Shown here one piece after another: positions 23,445-36,400 of a stretch of 64,000 bases of DNA (positions are counted from its first letter, which is position 1; each line of letters begins with the position of its first letter). The DNA is from Telopea speciosissima. Taxonomy: Eukaryota; Streptophyta; Magnoliopsida; Proteales; Proteaceae. The position numbers and the translations under genes were made by a program. The DNA lies in assembly GCF_018873765.1 (NCBI RefSeq), contig NC_057924.1, positions 2,170,001-2,234,000 of the forward strand, read 5' to 3'. Below the pieces are notes generated by a model. That model did no database searches. It was not told the origin of the DNA and saw only the letters and a list, made by a program, of their open reading frames with translations.

Positions 23445-26299
23445 ACTAGCTTACCCTTGGGCCTTTGCTGGAGCATAAATGACCTTTTCCCTTTAATTTC
23501 AGGGAGAGGGTTCTCTAAGCAAGCAGCATAGGAGAGCACACCAATGAGGTGCGATGAAATGATTTCATACATAGGAGGGCAATGAAGTCATTTCATTAGA
23601 ACAAAGAGAGAGAGAGAGAGAGTGTGTGTGTGTGTGTGTTGGGATACCCTTCCCCTAACAGCGTAGGGAGAGAAAAGATCATCTCAAATGACATTTAACA
23701 ACCAGAGTCAATCTCACACCATCCATAGGGTGGGGTCCAACCTCTTCGGTTGTGGTTCTAACAATTCAAGATAGGTTATTTCATTCTGCATATTTTGTTA
23801 ATCTCATACATAGAATTCATTTTGAAAATGTTCTCATGTAATAAAATCTATCGGAAAAAAAAAGAAGAGGGACTTTATGTCCAAAGGGAGTGCAAATCGA
23901 TTTTTTCCCTCTATTGATTAATTTCTGAACATAATTCACACTTCTTTTGAATCCAAGGTTGAGTGTGGTATGTATTATCAGGATAGTTTTGGGTCTAGAA
24001 TGCATTCTAAAACCCAAAATTTTCTCTATTTTCTCACTTCAGAATGAATTCTAGACTCATAATCTATTATGATAATGCATACTAAACACAATCCAAATGT
24101 ATGGGTTTCAATTTTCAAAAACTCTACCAAAAAAAAAGAAAAAATTCCAAAAACAAAATGCATTCTCTATTAGCATGGTTGGAAACAACATTTTAAACTC
24201 GTTCTAAGTTCATTGTTCACAAATGATCCCTAAATACTTTACTTTACATTGAGGTTAGGGTAGTTCATTATTGTTCTTCCTTTTCTTTCTTTCTTGGTAA
24301 GGGTGAAGGTGAGAAGAAAAAAGAGGGAGAAAGGGGGAGGTGAGAAGAAAAAAGAGGGGGAAGGGGGAACAAAAAGAGAGTATTAATCACCAGCTTAATT
24401 CTACATGCATGCATGCATCCCAAGGTAGCCATCACTCCTTTCACTTTTCATCAGCAAATATTACAAGTTTCACTTTAAACAAAGAACTACATGTGTGGAT
24501 CAAAAAACACTGTCTGGTTGGTGTTGTTTCCCATCTAAATCTTCAAATCAAACATGTTATAATCACTTGTTTTTTAATTTCTCTTTATTATTTCTTTTAA
24601 CTTATTCTTTCTTTTCTTTTTTCTTTTGTTGAAAGGGAAACATCCTAGAAATCCTTGCCATCATTTTTGTTTTTTGGTCTTGCTCTTCCTTCATCCTTTT
24701 CAAAGTGATGCAATATCTACTTGAAGGACTTATATAACTTAATATGAAGCCTCTAGATGTTTCCATTTGTTTCAACATGAAATATTATTTTTTAGTTATA
24801 AAAAATTTTCCTAAGTCTTTTCCATAATTTTGTGTAGAGGGTTCATCGGCTCCAGTGAGGGGAGGAATTTGCATACCACACCAATGGGTGTCATGAAAAA
24901 GATATCATCCATATGGGGCCCATAGATTCAGAACAAATTAGAAAAATAATAAAAAAAATAATAATAATGTGAGAGATAAACTGCACTTTGACGTTGTGGA
25001 GAAATTCACCCCCCCCCTTTTTCAGTTTTTAAATGATAATGAAAAACATTCAAGCATTTGAATCCAGCTATTTAATGGCAGCAATATCCTCCATGAGTGG
25101 GTGGTGTATGGTAAACCAAGATACAAATTATTTTTTTTTTTTTTTTTTAAAAGGTGGGATTCCAAATATCTATACTGAACTTTAGTGGAATTACTCATGA
25201 TCTTTTTATTTATATGCAACTTCCACTTGCTTTTAAAATAATTAATGTGAAATGTATTATTTTGAAACAAAACAAAGCCTTAAATCTCTGGGAGTAAAAA
25301 AGAATGTTTTTGATAGCTAAGGAGAATTAGAAAATAAACTAGAAATCTCTTATTGCCATTAATGGGATTACAATGGGTTGGATAAAAATTTGGTGAGTAC
25401 CCTCCGAAAAAGATGAAGATACAAATATTTTTATATTTGATTTGATAAATTAATATCTAGTCCCATTTATTATATATGGCATAAATCCCTCTATAATCAA
25501 ATTATAAATAAAGAATTTACACATTTCATACATAGAAATAACATAATTTGTAGGGATTTTATATTTATGTATACTTATAATTACAAAATATTACCATCAG
25601 TGAGGTTTGCCGAATTAAATATGCATGTGACACAGTAGAAGAAGGATGGGCTAGATATCGTTTTAGCACAAACGACCTTGAATCTACAAGGTAAGGGATA
25701 AGGACGAAAACATCAATTTTCAATCGATTTCAAGATAATCTTTACAAATCCTAAAGAGGCCTTCTATAATAGGTCAAATACAATTCAAAATTCAAATACT
25801 GTGTCAAAATTCAAATTTGAAATTCAAATTTCAAACCTTCAGCAGGCTTTTTCATTTTCAAAATGCATTCGGATGGCCAAAAAACGCATACATTAGCATC
25901 GTAGGCGCTATCTCCCGAAGAGTTACTCGAGATCTTTGATTTGATATATGATTCGACCCATCTTACTTAGTACCTCCGACCACTCTGGGTGGACTTTTTC
26001 TCGTCCAACTGATTTAAATATTCATCTGGTATTTCGTCCATATCATCATGACATTTACATGGATTTGCATTTTTTTTTTTATTCCTAATGTTTGATTGAT
26101 GTTTGATCTAGCCAAAATTAAGTATCTATTATGTGCTCCATCCTTTCACAGTCCTAAATGTTCGCGATACGATCTTCCTTTGCAATGCACCTATGGGTGA
26201 GACATAGGTGAGATAGGATCACCTATCCGTACGTGTACAATCCATATACAGTTAAGGGATGACATCTATGGACTATAATCTACGAGCCTTGATTTATAC
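23437..26299. other. Intergenic; no gene seen
   Basis: A/T-rich, with phrases AGGTGTGACAGAATAG.TTCATACATAGG and AGGTGCGATGAAATGATTTCATACATAGG near 23342 and 23547 that look like two decayed copies of one small repeat. CATGCATGCATGC lies near 24405 and homopolymers near 25010 and 25130. Confidence 0.5.
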
Positions 26300-26841
26300 T
26301 AGGGGTGTCAAAAACAAAACGAATCAGCAAAACCGATCAAAGAAACCCAAATCAAACCAAATTGATTCCTTATTAGACCAATTACCAACCGAAACTAATA
26401 TAAAAAATCAATACATACTTGAAAACCCGAAAAAAAAAAAAAACTATTTTTTACCCATAATTGTTTATAGGGAGAGGTTTCTCTGAGCAAGCTCTCAAAG
26501 GAGTGCACCAATGGGATACAATACAATAGAATCATTAATTGAAGGGTAATAAAATCATTTAATGTTAATGTACCCTACCCTAGTGGCTCAGAGAACCTAT
26601 TTTATTGTTTATATATACACATGGTAAAACAAAACCAAACCAAAACAAAGCCGATATCAAACCGATAAAGGAAAATCGAATAAACCAAAATTGAATCGAG
26701 CAAAAAAAAAAATCGAAACCAACTGAAAACCAAACATTCCCTTATCGGATTACTTCTGTTTGATCCAGTCCGATCCAGTCCAACCCGAAAACCAATTCAA
26801 CTCAACCAAAACCAAATCGAACTAACACTTTGACACCCCTA
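26300..26841. mobile_element. GGGTGTCAA-type element, host of a nested MITE
   Basis: It starts TAGGGGTGTCAAA and ends TTTGACACCCCTA, a perfect 13-bp inverted pair. The interior is rich in AAACCGA, ACCAAA and CCGATC motifs, and it is split by the 134-bp MITE at 26470-26603. This is the best-defined member of its family here. Confidence 0.65.
26470..26603. mobile_element. Nested MITE (134 bp), 10-bp TSD
   Basis: The perfect repeat ATTGTTTATA flanks it (26460-26469 and 26604-26613). The ends GGGAGAGGTTTCTCTGAGC and, inverted, AAAATAGGTTCTCTGAGCC are terminal inverted repeats. GGGAGAGGGTTCTCTAAGC near 23503 shows another related end. Confidence 0.7.
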
Positions 26842-27460
26842 AATTTTGTCCCAAACCAGGCATGTCGTAACGTGAGAAAGATAGTATCCGAGAAAACGGG
26901 AGAAGAGAATTTCTCGTTTTTTCTCTCCCTCAGCGACCACAGAGAGACATTCTAGATTATAATTTATTCAGCAAATCAACTTCATTAGGGATTAGGTCAC
27001 CGCAGGATCTTCCAAACTCGTTGGAGAATAAAATCACCTCTTTTTCATAGGTAATGTAAGCCTTCTTAAAAACAAAAGCAAAACAATAGGTTAGATTGGA
27101 AAAGGGTAAAAAAGGGGAAAAAAAAAAAATAATTAATGGAAACAAAGGAAAAGAAAAAGGGAAGAAAATCGAGACAAAAAGCTCTTTCCAATTATCAAAG
27201 CGAAAACTGTAAAATCAAACTCCTTGCCTTTCAATTATTCCTGGGCTTTCTTGCTTTGGTTCAATGCAATTCATATATTATGGTTGTCTGAAAAACCCAT
27301 GCGCTTCGTCTAGTTTCGGGTTTTGGTTTATATCACCACTCACGAGAGATGAAAAGTTTTCTAGCGATAGGTTTGTTGGTTGAGTTAGTTTTCCCTGGTT
27401 TGTCTGGGTAATAACAAAACAGTGGTTAGATTCTGAGTTGGGTTTCTGTTCTTTGTTCTT

Positions 27461-30400
27461 ATGGGTAACGTTAGTGTTAGAGAAGTTGTTGGCAACCCAT
27501 CTGGAGTTGGGATTAGTGAAGGTGACCAGTATATGGAGTCTTCACAGGTTGGGTTGCAAGATGGTTACCATGTTCATGGGGGTTCTCCCAAGCTGATGGG
27601 GCAGTCTCCTCCTAATAGCCCTATGGCGGCCAGTTCACCTTTGATGTTCACTCCGCAGGTGAGTTCTTATCCCTCTTCCCCCACTCTGCTCTTCTCATGA
27701 TAGTATGATTTTTGGTATATATGGGCGCACATTTGGTTTGCTGATAATGGGTATTTTAGCTTTTTTATACTCATCACTCTTTATGAATAGTTCTTGATAG
27801 AATTGCACTTTTGAGTTTTGAATCTAAGAGCCTACGAGTTATGCCCTTTAATAGTTCTTTCCCCATTTTGTGGGTACGGGTTTGTTCTACTCTGTGTTAT
27901 CATAGATAGCTTTTGATCCACTACTTGTAAATTTCCTAGTATTGCAGCAGAATTTGGTCTCTAGTTGTCCACTTATCTTCCTCCTTCCCCCTCTGAAGTA
28001 GCAACTTTGTAACCTTTATTTGTACACTTGTTAATCTTTTATGGTATTACTACAAGAAGAAAATAGAAAAATTACAGTACAACTTACTTAGCTGCTGTTT
28101 GAAAAGCAAAATTCAACAAAGTTTGATATGTGGTTCTTTATTCTCTAATAGGTACCTTTTAATTGTTTGAGTTAGAAGTTAAAATAAGTGTCAGTTCCCT
28201 TCTTCAATCCACACACGATCTGAAGACCTATATTTGGGATTAACACTGTGATGTATTGGTGTATTTCTGGTTGTTATTTTTGAAATTTTTTGTGGTGCAT
28301 GAGGAAGGGTTACCAACTAGAGACACCACTTTTTGTTTAGTCCCTCATGGTTTTTCAGATGGAATATGAAGATGATTATGCTTAGTAATATTTATTCAGC
28401 ACATAAGCATGAGATGAGTGTGGAGTTTATAGGCGTACAATGATTCCAAAAATTAAAAGTTACTGGTTGAGTGTGAATTTTCTCTCTTGACTGTCTGATC
28501 TGTGTGCCACATCAATATTTGCTGGAGGAGATGCATGCCCAATTGTGAATACATGGTTAACAACAACTTATTACTGGATCTCAGTCTGCACGCTTCTCTT
28601 TAGACGGTTTGAGAATCCTACAGGCTCTTTTGATGTGATCAAGCTTTCTGTAAACAACCCTTAACTATTTATCAGTGGACACTTAGATGGTAATTTAACT
28701 TTTTTAATAATGGTCTAAGATGTCCCAAAACTTCCTTGAGTGATTATGTGGCCACCTCTACAATTTTTTGGTGGTTTTGTAACTGACTACTACGTTATGT
28801 GTGCTCAGGTGTGATTGGTGGGCAGATAGTGTCTAGGAGTGAAACTAGAAACTCATTTCACTGTTCAATCTTAAAATATGTGATCCCGCTATAATGGATC
28901 TGCCATTTTTGGTATTGGATACTTGGACACATTACACAATCTGTAATTTCAAAAAACAAACAAGTTCATAATTTAATGTATTCTTGGCAAGTTGTAAGAA
29001 GAACATGTAATTATGAACTTGCAAATGAAGTATGAACACCACATAATAATTCACCAATCTGCCACTGTTACGTACTTTAATTGGTACATTGTAACAGCCG
29101 TCAGTTTCTTTTGGGATCACGTACAAAATGTAATGGATGCGTACCCAATCAAGAAAAGCTCAAAACAAGCTAAAGATTTGGGAGAGTTGACAGATTCCTG
29201 CTGATAGGATTTTAAATGTTGTGGAATTGTGAAATAGGATTTGTTTAGATGATCCAAAATTGTTGAGACAAGGCTTAGTTGAGCCGAGTATTTGAAAGAT
29301 TTGACACATGTTGAAATATTGTGTCCAACATAGGTACTTTGGATAAGATGAATGTTCCAAGTATCACAGCATGAATTATGTTTCTTTTGACTTTTGTAGT
29401 AGTTCGATTCATGACATAACCACCCATCATAAGAGTGGATGATATCATATACATGAGGGATGGTATTGCTCTTTCATTTAGTTTATAATTTAGTAAGTGA
29501 AAGGTGTTTGATTAGAATAATGTCTGCTGGAGGATAGATGGGGTGATCTGACCTTCACTGCAAGTGTGTCGCTTTTTTTTTTTTTTGTTTGTTTGTGGGG
29601 GGGGTGTTGCAAAGGGTTAGCTAGGTGAGGCACCTAGCAAAAGAATCAAGTTGATCAAGGAATCTCATCTTGGCAGTATATTTGGTGGCCCAAAAAGGTA
29701 TTGTTGGTGACCTCACCTTGTACTCGTGGCTAAATTTCACGCACCTATGTCACCTAGCAAAGTATAGCTCTCATTTTTTCTGATCATCTTTTAATTAAAA
29801 TCTTAAAGCTTTGACATTTGATATTACAATGGAGAAATCCTAATAGATGGTAGACCATATGGCTGTGGTGTTCCCTGGAACATGATGTTTGGTCGATCTG
29901 GTTAACAGACTACCAGGGTTGTCCCATTATCCTTGTAATGGCAGAAATTTGAGAGTTCATGCGGAAAGAAATCTAGGTGAATTTGCTTATTCTCTGAGCA
30001 TGATTGTCGAACTAATTTTATCAATACTCACCTTGTATTGGATGAAACTCCTTCTCATGAGGGTTGTTTCGGTAAATGAGTTCTAGGTGGTTAGTGATAG
30101 ATATAAAAGTCAAACAAAAGAGTTTATTATAAACTGACATTTAGATATGTACCAAGGACATACAAAAACTATTCGAGGAATTTTATTGACACATGCACAC
30201 ACGGTTGAAGCCTTGAAGAATACATTAATCAAATAGATTGGAAAGAACTTTCTACTATATCACCACCTATGTTTTGGCTGGCCCTATTTTTTGTATAAAC
30301 AGGGTACCCTTTGGATTGTTTCTTTCAACAACAACAACAACAACAACAACCGAGCCTTATCCCAACTAAATGGGGTCGGCTACTTCGATCCTTGCGAAGA

Positions 30401-33400
30401 CATATTGACACAAAAAGAAGTAAAATAGGAAGATCACAACGACATCAACAACAACTCAGCCAAGAAACTGAGATTTCCCAGGTTTCGACATGTCATTTGC
30501 GGTAAAAAATGGTCGAAAATACCGAAACGGGTCGAAACTAGGCAAAATTGGTCAAAACTTTGTATTTTTCGGTTGAAACTACCGAAATGTGAAAAATATA
30601 GTCGAAACCTGATTTGTACCAAGTTTTGTCTCGGTTTCTTGGGAAACCGAGATGCAGTTTCAACCAAGATTTAGAACTATGGGGGCAACACCCAAATCCC
30701 CTCTAATATGGTCATCCTTACTTTGTCCTTCCTAGTTTTGTTGCACATCCATCTCAACCATAGTTGTCAAGGTGGCAAGGCGACCCAAGGCGGTGGAGGG
30801 GTGTCTAAGCGCTTAGGCGACAAGGTGCCCCGCCTAGGCGATCAAGGCACCCTCAAGTGCTTTTTTTTTATGTCCCCCTTTTCTAACATTATTTAGTGTA
30901 CTACAATATTTTAGTATGCAACAATATACCTTATATCATAAAAAATCAACATTAAGCCTCCTCAAGTCATCAAAATCAGCATTAAATCTCCTCAAGTCAT
31001 AAAAAATAAACATTATGCCACATCAAGTCATCAAAAATCAATATTAAGCCACATCAAGTCATAAAAAATCAGCATAGAACTAGAAGACATCAGAGCTGAA
31101 GAAGCAAGCTATAGGAAGTTTGAAACAATCAAAACATATATTTGGTTTATACTAGTCTCACACTTGGTTTATACTGTTTTTAGAAAATATAATCTTATTT
31201 ATAAGTAATTAAATTGCTCTTGATTTAGAGAGATGTTCTTGTTTTCTAAGAAGTTAGACTAGTCAAATGATTTTATTCTTACATGAGACATTTTGTATTA
31301 ATTAACCAGCTATCCAAGAAATCCAAAATTGCTTAAATCTGATTTATATTGAAAAAGTTATGTTCTGGTCAAACCTTATTTGGTATGCACGAATGCTGTG
31401 AAAATCACTCTGAATGAAAATAATTTTTTAGATATAAAAACAAATGAATATTTTACCGCACTTTTGGTTTTTAGCAATGTTTTACCATATTAAGATTTAT
31501 AGAATTTTTAGATTCGAGAAAAACCCTAGCATTTGAAAGTTGAAAATTTTACCTATCATAAAAAGTTCTGTTTTTGTTCTTGAACTGGGGGGTTGACTTT
31601 TTATCCTTTTGGAATTTTATTTTTTAACTATTTTTATTGGATTCAAATAGGGGGTATTTGCTTATTTATGAATAATATCTTAAGTAAATGAAATACCAAA
31701 TAATATCTTAAATAAATATAAAAACATTTACTTAAATGATATTTGGCATAAATAAGGGCAAATACCGGATCCGATAACAATAAAACCCAGTGCAAGGCGC
31801 CTTACAATAAGGCGGCAGTCGCCTAGGCCCCAACAAAACCGCCTGGACGCCTAGGCAGCGCCTTGACAACTATGATCTCAACATCCTCATCTCTGTTGCA
31901 CTTAGTTTAACTATACGACGCTTCTTAACTGCCCAACATTCCACCCCATACTTCATAGGCAGACATACGACATTCCTATAGAATTTTCCTTTAAGCTTTA
32001 GAGGAATACGCCGATCATAGAGCACTCCGAACACCATAATAGTTGGCACGACGTCGCAGCGACCCAAGGCGTTGGAGAGGATCCAAATTCAAGCCGACAC
32101 CAATTAGGCGACCAAGGTGTCCAAGATGCCTGCCTAGGCGACCAAGGCACCCAAGTCGCCTGGATGCCTAGGCGTCGCCTAGTTGACGCCTTGACAACTA
32201 TGCCGGATACACCTCTCCACTTCATCCATCTTATTTTAATTCTTTGGGCAACATCATCTTCTATATCGCCTTATTCATTTACGATAGAGCCCAAATATCT
32301 AAAATAGTCACTTTGCGGAATCTCCCTTTCGTTAATATTGACCATCTCCTTAACTGTCATTATGTGATTAAAGTTACACACCATATACTCCATCTTTGTT
32401 CTATTGAACCTAAGACCTTTTGATTCCAAGGTTGATCTCCATAACTCCAACTTGGCGTTAATCCCTGCTTTTGTTTCATCTACCAGCATAATATCTTTAG
32501 CGAAAAGTATGCACCAAAGAACCTCGTCTTGTATGTCTCTGGTTAAATCATCTACGATCAGCACAAATAGGTAAGGGCTTAAGGCTGAACCTTGATGTAG
32601 CCAAATAGTAGTTGGGACCTCACTACCTTGTCTTCCCATACTTAGTTCTTACTGTAGTCACCACATCATCATACATAGCTCTAATTATGTCCAGATATTT
32701 ACATGGTACTCTTCTCTTCTCTTCTCCAGTATATGCTAGATTAGCTCTCTTGGGACTTTGTCGTAGGCTTTTTCTAGGTCAATAAAGACCATATAGAGAT
32801 CCTGTTTGCCTTCTCTAAACCTTTCCATGAGTCTCCTAAGTATATAGCTTCCATCGTGGATCTTCCTGGCATAAAGCCAAATTGGTTCTCCAATATAGTA
32901 GTTTCCTTTCTCCTGTGGGCTTCAATAACCTTCTCCCATACCTTCATTGTATGATTCATAAGTTTTATGCCTCTATAGTTATTGTAGTCCTGAATATCCC
33001 CTTTATTTTGTAAATCGGGACCACAATGTTTCTCCTCCATTCAGTTGGCATTTTCTTTGTGCTCAGTATCTTGTTAAACAACTTGATTATCTAGGTCAAA
33101 CCGTATAACGCTAAGCTCTTCCACACTTCTATTGGGACTCCATCTGGGCTAGGTGTCTTGCCTACTTTCATCTTTCTTAAAGCTTCTTTTACTTTAGACA
33201 CCCTAATTTTGCGTATACATCTGCGATATGTGGTTTCTAGGTGAGTAATGCTGCCCTCAAGGGAACTATTACTCGAGAAGTCTCCATTTAATAGGCTGTA
33301 GAAATACCTTCTCCAGCTCTCCTTAATGTCCTTATCCCTAATTAGTACTCTACCATCTTCAGATTTAATACTTCTAACATGGTTGAGATCTCGGCTCCTC

Positions 33401-36400
33401 CTTTCCCTTACTTTAGCTATTCTATAGATAGCTTTTCTCCTTTGTGTTAAAATTGTTATAAAGATCCTCATATTTCCTCACCCTCTTTCCCCACAATCTT
33501 CTTAGTTTCATTTCTTACGAAATATACCTTTTTAGATCATCTACCTCTTTAGTCCTTTGCCATGTCTTAAAACTAGCTTTCTTAGTCTTAATGGCTGATT
33601 GAACCTCTTCATCCTACGACTAGGTCTCTCTAGGGGTATGTTGTTTACCTTTCAATTCCCCTAGTACCTCCTTAGCAACCTTCTTAATACAAACCATCAT
33701 CTCGTTCCACATCGTATTAGTGTTGCCTTCAAAGTCCCACTTTCCTTGTTTGATCACTTTATCAGTAAATGAATTCACGGAGTCTCCTTTTAAGCTCCAC
33801 CATCTTATCTTAGGGCAAGTAGGCTTCCCTCTCTTACGGTTTTGCGTACCGAGGCACATATCTAGGCCACCAATCTATGTCGAGTGGTTAGGCTCTCCTC
33901 AGGTATAACCTTACAACCTTACAAAACAATCTACCAGACCTTCTTGTTAGGAAGAAATCTATTTGGCTACTATGGTGCCCACTTTTGTAGGTAACTAAAT
34001 GTTCCTGTCTCTTTTCAAAATCAGTGTTCACAATGGATTGATCATAAGCTACCGCAAATTCCAAAGCAGAGATCCCCTTCTAATTCCTCTTTCCAACTCC
34101 ATAGCCTCGAAGAACGCCTTCATAGCCTCTTCGATCTCTCCCTACGTGACCATTCAAATCACCCCTATAATGATCTTTTCTTCTCGACTAAAACCTTGTA
34201 CTAATCCATCCATTTGTTCCCCAAAAAGTAACTTACTACTTTCCTCTAATCCCACTTGGGGTGCGTAAGCACTAATTATATTAGCAACCTCTTTCTCCAA
34301 TATAAACTTGATGGCTATAATCCTATCCCCAAGTCTTTTAACATCCACCACGTCATTCTTAAGTTCTTTATCCACTAATATGCCCACTCCACCTCTATTA
34401 CTTTGATCTCATGTATACCACAGTTTATAGTCGTCCAACACCTTAGCTTTCTTACCCTTCCATCTAGTCTCTTGAATACAAGCAATATTGATCCTTCTGC
34501 TCCTCATAACATCTATCAACTCTAGACTCTTACCCGTTAAGGAACCAATGTTCCAAGATGCCATTGTAATTCTACGCTTTTGGACTAGATTCTTTACTTG
34601 CACTTATCCATATTACGAGAGTCCTTGCCTACTTGTCACTGCTTCTGGGCGTTGATGAGGCACGTTGCTTATAGGGAATGTCCTGGAAGAAGGTTGATAG
34701 GCCATGATACTATAATACTAAGTACTCATGAAAAAGGATCCATGCAAAAATGATTGGCTGAATATACTATTTTGGTGCCGACTGCCTAATTGATGCACCA
34801 AGGAAAAATATATATATAAAATATATATTATATATATATATGTTAGAATATGTAGTCCAGAATACCGTGGGGGTATTCTGGTCTTTTTGGAGTAGTTTTA
34901 TTCTTCTTATATTATTAAGTTTATGTCGGCTATGTGGGTTTTAGTCCCACATCGCCTAGTTTAGTCTCTTTGTAATTTCCCCTCTATTATAAATAGAGGG
35001 GCTTACCTATTAATGATGATATAACATTCTAAGCTATTATTTTGTCTCCTCCTCTCTTTCTAACCCACGATTCTGCCAACATGGTATCAGAGCAGGTCTG
35101 ATCTAGGTTAGAAAAAGAGAATAAAAAACCTTCTCTTCAATCACCTTCTCCCACCTTTCTCTCTCTCGGCTTCTCCTTCTTCCCATCCTTATAAGGGGGG
35201 CAGCACTAATGAGGTAATCAAAGCATCCAATGATTTAGTTGCTGCCCTCCTCCCATACTACCTTTTTTTATTAAAAATTCTGTTCAAAATCTGCTGGAAC
35301 CATACCTACGATATTGGAGCTTTCTAGAATTTTTCGGAGATCTAATTTCTATCACTAAAGATGGCTGATCCTCCATTGTTGGAGACTCCTATGCACCCTT
35401 TTCCAGCCCCTTTCTATCCTATTCCATTGTCCTCCTTCCGTTTTTCCTTTTTCTCCATCATTCATTAACCTTTCCAGCCCCTACCCTAATCGATTTCAAC
35501 TTGTCAGGGTTTTTCAAAACCCTCCAATCGATTTTAGGGTTTTCTTTTTCAGATGCAACTGATTTTTTGGGGGTGATTCCCTACTACTACAAGCCCTACT
35601 CGACTTAAGTTTGGACCCTTTCTGATGGCTAGATTTGTTTCTACAACAAAAATTCCTTGACTTGCTAATTTGGTTACTTGCCAAAAACCCTGACTTTCAG
35701 GTTTCAGTTTTTGCTAATTTTTGGCGGGCTGATTACTCCCACTTCAAGGACCAATCGACCTTAATATTGCACCCATCCAAGTTTTTTGAAGACCCCTACC
35801 CCAATCGATCTCTTCTTTTCAGGGTTTTCCAAAACCTTGATAAAAATCGATTTGGGCTAGGGATGTTTGCTGCTGTTCGAGTGCTTTGGAGGTGGTTCTA
35901 ACATTAAAAGAGAACTCTCCTTCATCAGTTCAAGGCTTAAAGAAGGTCCTTTATGTTGGTGTAGTGTTGTAATGCTGCCCTGCTCTACTTCTGCGATTTT
36001 TTGGAGTCTCTTCCCTTTAAAGATCAAGTCTCACTCTTACTGGAGATTGATTGTTCACCTTGGAGGTTCCATTCTAGCAGCCTTGGTCAGCATCTATTAC
36101 ATGTCTACATCAGCAATTACAACCCCTTTTCCCTAAATCGATCTCAATTTCAGGGTTTTCTAAAACCCTGACAACAATCGCTTTTAGGGTTAGGGTTTTC
36201 CTATCAAGCTCATATTTTGAGGAGAGTCTTATACATATCAGAGGAGTATTCAACCCAAATTTCAGCATCATAGTTTTTTTGAAAAAAAAATCAGGTTCAC
36301 ACTTATGGCTCGATTTCTTCAATTATCAACCTATTTTTTATTGGTTCCTATGTGACTGGCTACTTCAATTACCTATGGATATGTCGGATTATTTATCTTA

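Larger units (their letters stand above)
30330..34735 (-). mobile_element. RTE-type LINE, degenerate, nested insertions
   Basis: Minus-strand remnants in order are: an endonuclease start near 34570 ([30 protein letters not shown]), its continuation (34387-34154), a linker (33471-33091) and reverse transcriptase (33040-32774 with [10 protein letters not shown], then 32639-32271 with [12 protein letters not shown]). A C-terminal piece near 32030-31870 reads [12 protein letters not shown]. The tail at 30330-30350 is (GTT)n on the minus strand next to the conserved CCATTTAGTTGGGAT block, as expected of plant RTE LINEs. Frames are broken repeatedly, and the catalytic FADD reads FAKD, so it cannot encode active enzyme. 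It lies antisense to the SnRK1 beta gene in intron 1 and is interrupted at 30759-31874 and 32035-32202, probably also near 30465-30680. The 5' boundary is approximate. Confidence 0.8.
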
